NCBI RefSeq assembly: GCF_000002985.6
Contig: NC_003284.9
Location: 17,050,001 to 17,114,000, forward strand
DNA from: Caenorhabditis elegans
Taxonomy: Eukaryota; Nematoda; Chromadorea; Rhabditida; Rhabditidae
Reading direction: 5' to 3'
Length of the DNA stretch: 64,000 nucleotides
The notes under the pieces were generated by a model. That model was not told where the DNA came from. It did not search any database and saw nothing but the letters and a program-made list of their open reading frames with translations. Positions 60,626-64,000 of this stretch are shown in pieces (the first letter of the stretch is position 1; each line of letters opens with the position of its first letter). The position numbers and the translations under genes are program-made.

Positions 60626-63600
60626 TTATTGTAGCAATGAGTTTTTAAGGTCTCTGAATATATAATGAATTGGCTATATGAAATGTTAAATTTGAAAAAA
60701 TAAGATGATGGTTAGAGACATTCAACATGGAAGGGGGAAAGATCAATAGAAAACATTTATAGATTTTTAAGAAAAATTACATCTTGCAATTAACAGAAAT
60801 CGCCCGTTTATTTGACTAACAAAAATGTAAAGTGGTTCAAATCGAAATTTTTGAAAAAGTAAAAGGCAAATTCAAGTATATAGAATGTGAATAACAGTTT
60901 TTAAAATAAACTCGGTATACAAAACAAAGAATGCGAGAAAAAAACTATCCAACGACCAAAACAAATAGATAATCTGCAAAAAAACACCTTCTTTTGTTGG
61001 AGACTAATACAAGTCATCTTCAAGTCATCTTGTCGGCATATGCACCAACCAGCCGCACAAAAACTGCGCCAGTAATAACTAACGAGATTCGCGGGCAGGC
61101 AAATTAAACTTTTTCCAGTGGGTGTTTTGAAGAGATTTTTTTAAGGAAACATAACAGATTGGGAAAAAAATATTAGAATAACTTTGTAAAGTCTAGATAA
61201 AAAAGAAATAGTTGTGCAAAAAATTTCAACACAGGGAAAGAAGGAAGAGTAGTCTGTAACGAAAGATGTAAGGGGAGGTGAGAATGGAGGAGGAGACGCA
61301 CAAAGATTGGTTGTAAAACAGTAACAGCGCGGCATTGTCAGACAATCTATTGACACGTAAAGAGGAGAGTAGGCGTAAGCAACTGCAAAACTTCCTAAAG
61401 CCGGAAAAATTTAGTAAAAAAGTTGCTAGTTTTTGATGAGAATACGCGGCAAATTCCCACGTAGTGATCGAAATTCTTTTTCAAGAAAAACGTGTTAATT
61501 TTACTAGAAAGTTGGATATTTGTGTATTATACCCCCTCAATTTTTTAAACAAGTTAAACTTTCATTTATTCATTCATTTTAATAAAAAGTGGTGGCCATT
61601 TTTCCTCGCTAGGCTTAGAAATGGTTATTGCTAAGTCTAAAAATACAAAAATAGAAACATATCAAGTGTACAAAGCACAACAAAAAGTGAATAAATATTC
61701 TATTTAACCATAGGAATTTGCTTTTCAATAGCTATAAAATGAGAAAAAGAGCACTTATAGAGCCTCCATTGCAACAGCTGCGGACTACAAAGGTCATCTA
61801 CGCAATATTTTAAACTTGGCAGACGGGAAAATGTGAGTATGTTCTTTGCGATTTTAAAATATATTGATATTCATGGAATAGTGTGACCGCAACTTTTCGT
61901 GGCGGCTTTTCTCCATGAATCTTTGACATAGTTGTTCTCTTCAACTCAATGTACTTTTCTAAACTGATTCGCTGTTTAGTTATATAATATGTTGAAAACT
62001 AAGCGTTCTCTGATTCTGGAAAAGCAAATACAACATACTATAATATGTTTCAAAAACATTTGAAAAATAAGAAACAAACGATTAAAAAATTACTAGTGTA
62101 CACTAAATGAATTAGTTCTTCACAGCCTGAGATAAAATCAGCCCAGTGCAATCTGGCATCCATTGATTTTATTAAAGATAAAATCATTCTACTTGGATAA
62201 TTTGTTTTCATTAGGAATGCCAATCGCCGAAATTGCTACAGTCGTCTAAAAAGTTGCAAAGGTTGGTTGAAATTAGATGGCTTCGGGAAATAGCATTGAA
62301 AAATTTCCTAAATTCGGCAAAAACAAAAAAGTAGAAAAGTTGCTAAAGTTAGTTAAAAAAAGGAAAGTTAAAACAATTATAAACAGTATAGAGATCATCT
62401 AAGTTGCTTGAAAACCCACCAAATCTTGATTCTTCACTTTTCATAACTGTTAGACAACTTTGAAATTATCTCGTCGTTTTTTAAGTCATGATGTCAGGCA
62501 TTTCGAGTTTGTATTTCAAATTTTGATTTGATACAATTTTATGAACAGTAATTTTTGCTCCGTTGAAGTAATAAAAATGCGATTTTCTCACCTAATGTGG
62601 TGTCAGTAAAAGGGATTACAATGAAAATCTAACCTAGAATAATATAGAAAACAAAGTGAGACTGAAATAGAAAACGATTTTTGATTGCATTTTTTTGAAC
62701 AAGCTAGCTCAGATTATTCAAAAAAAAAAAACAAAACTATGATTTGCTGCTAATTTTTAAAACAGAATTGATCTTGCTGTACTTTTTGTATTTGACTTCC
62801 ACTCCCCATAAATAACACTTTATTAACAAACAATGTATAGAAAAATAGCATGTACATATTTTGTTAGCAAATCTAACAATACAATTAAATACTTGCTCTC
62901 TTCATTTTTGACTTTTGTTTTATCTCGGGGCTTTAAAATTTTTAACTTTATTTATGAAAAAAAAACAGGTCGCAACATATAAATAATTTAAAATTCAAGT
63001 TTGAGAAGAAAACACAAATTAGTCGATAAGAAAACAAAAGTGGCGACGCAAAAGTTAACAACAATTTTTTTGAAAGAACTGCAGGGGGAATAAAAAACTT
63101 TAAAAATATCAGAAAACATACTAGAAAAAAAAAGAACAAAACCGAGATATTACGAGCTTGTTGAAGGCGATCTGTGCATTGTTCTTTTCCTCGAATTTTC
63201 TCTCATTTACCCTCCGCCGAGAGTAAATCCTTAAAGATCTTACTCCCATCCCAGCATATTCCAAGGCAGAGTGTTTCAATTGTTTTAGTAAGTGTGCTGG
63301 TAAGTAACACAGTATGAAAACGTCAGCATATAACAAGTACCTGAATTTTAAAGTAAAAAAGGAGTATATGAATTGAAAAGGGTCAGAAAAATGCTAACGG
63401 GAATCGTCAAGACATTTTGCTCATTGAAGATCAAAATATTTAAAGCAAAAGTTTTCTTGGAGACATTATTGAGATGAAATAACGCAGGAGAAGTTTGATG
63501 ATACATTAAATTGAAGGGGGAGTATAGTTTGTGCTTATCTTCGATCTAATAGACTGAAACAGGACGAAAACGACCGAATTTTCTAATGAGACTACACAAA

Positions 63601-64000
63601 ACATTCTCAAAAAAATTTTTATGTCTGGTCAAAATTTCTACAAAAAAACCAAATATTGCTAAAATCTTAAATTTCGCAACCTTTTCTTTGTCGCAGCCGG
63701 TGAAATTCAATTTTCATGAAATTATAATTTTTCAATCCATATTCTGTTCATTCATCTTTTCTAAATTATTTTATTAAGGCACCAATAGGAATCCAAAAAT
63801 GACCAAATTTTCGATTTTAGCAAAATTTGGCACGGAAATGTTTTGTGAAGTCTCATTTTAAATTTCAGTCGGGTCGGTACTAGGTTTAGTATATTTGAGA
63901 AAAATACCCACAAACTCTACTCCCTCGTTTAAAGGGAAGGAGACAATTCAGAGCAACATGATTTCTATTTTTCTGACTGACGAGCCGTGTTCATCTGTCG
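60626..64000. other. AT-rich region without a recognisable gene
   Basis: Contains a short duplicated AAGTCATCTT motif at 61012-61030. The ORFs are short and homopolymer-rich. It may include distal upstream sequence of cluster gene 5 and of an unseen gene to the right. Confidence 0.5.

Overview
This window is nematode nuclear DNA, almost certainly Caenorhabditis elegans X chromosome around sod-3. The evidence is AT-rich DNA with short introns ending in TTTCAG, a trans-splice-type acceptor just before an ATG, dispersed worm repeats, and an exact five-exon reconstruction of the 218-residue mitochondrial MnSOD SOD-3. All exon models below were read by eye from splice sites and reading frame; none was checked against transcripts or databases.

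Left part (1-22.2 kb, all genes on the minus strand). The window edge cuts a receptor-type guanylyl cyclase and leaves only its extracellular ligand-binding region (to about 3.84 kb). A small secreted-protein gene follows at about 5.07-5.55 kb, with an in-frame TGA that needs explaining. A 15-kb TSC22-domain gene (7.16-22.18 kb) has a long form of ten exons and a probable short form starting at 8359. An intact mariner transposon sits in one of its introns.

Middle (22.2-32 kb). A two-L-domain, insulin/EGF-receptor-like ectodomain gene lies on the minus strand. A broken duplicate of its 3' end lies at 23.4-24.0 kb, truncated by a foldback transposon. tRNA-derived SINE-like repeats and long palindromic elements surround it. 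A small cysteine-rich secreted-protein gene is on the plus strand at 31.2-32.0 kb.

32-37.8 kb is a transposon graveyard: a decayed Polinton/Maverick (adenain-like protease and a DUF8207-type protein, both damaged) invaded by a 5'-truncated CR1/jockey-like non-LTR retrotransposon, then two tandem-repeat arrays.

Right part (37.9-64 kb). A SID-1-family transmembrane gene (minus) and sod-3 (plus) share a divergent intergenic region carrying two perfect DAF-16 sites. Beyond sod-3 lies a minus-strand cluster of five related genes with a shared architecture: an N-terminal module resembling a MADF/SANT-type DNA-binding domain, an acidic linker, and a C-terminal helix-like module. One copy is a recent segmental duplicate that dragged along the last exon of sod-3; it carries a frameshift. 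The last 3.4 kb shows no convincing gene.

The genes do not form one pathway. The most notable local story is the lineage-specific paralog cluster and its duplication history.
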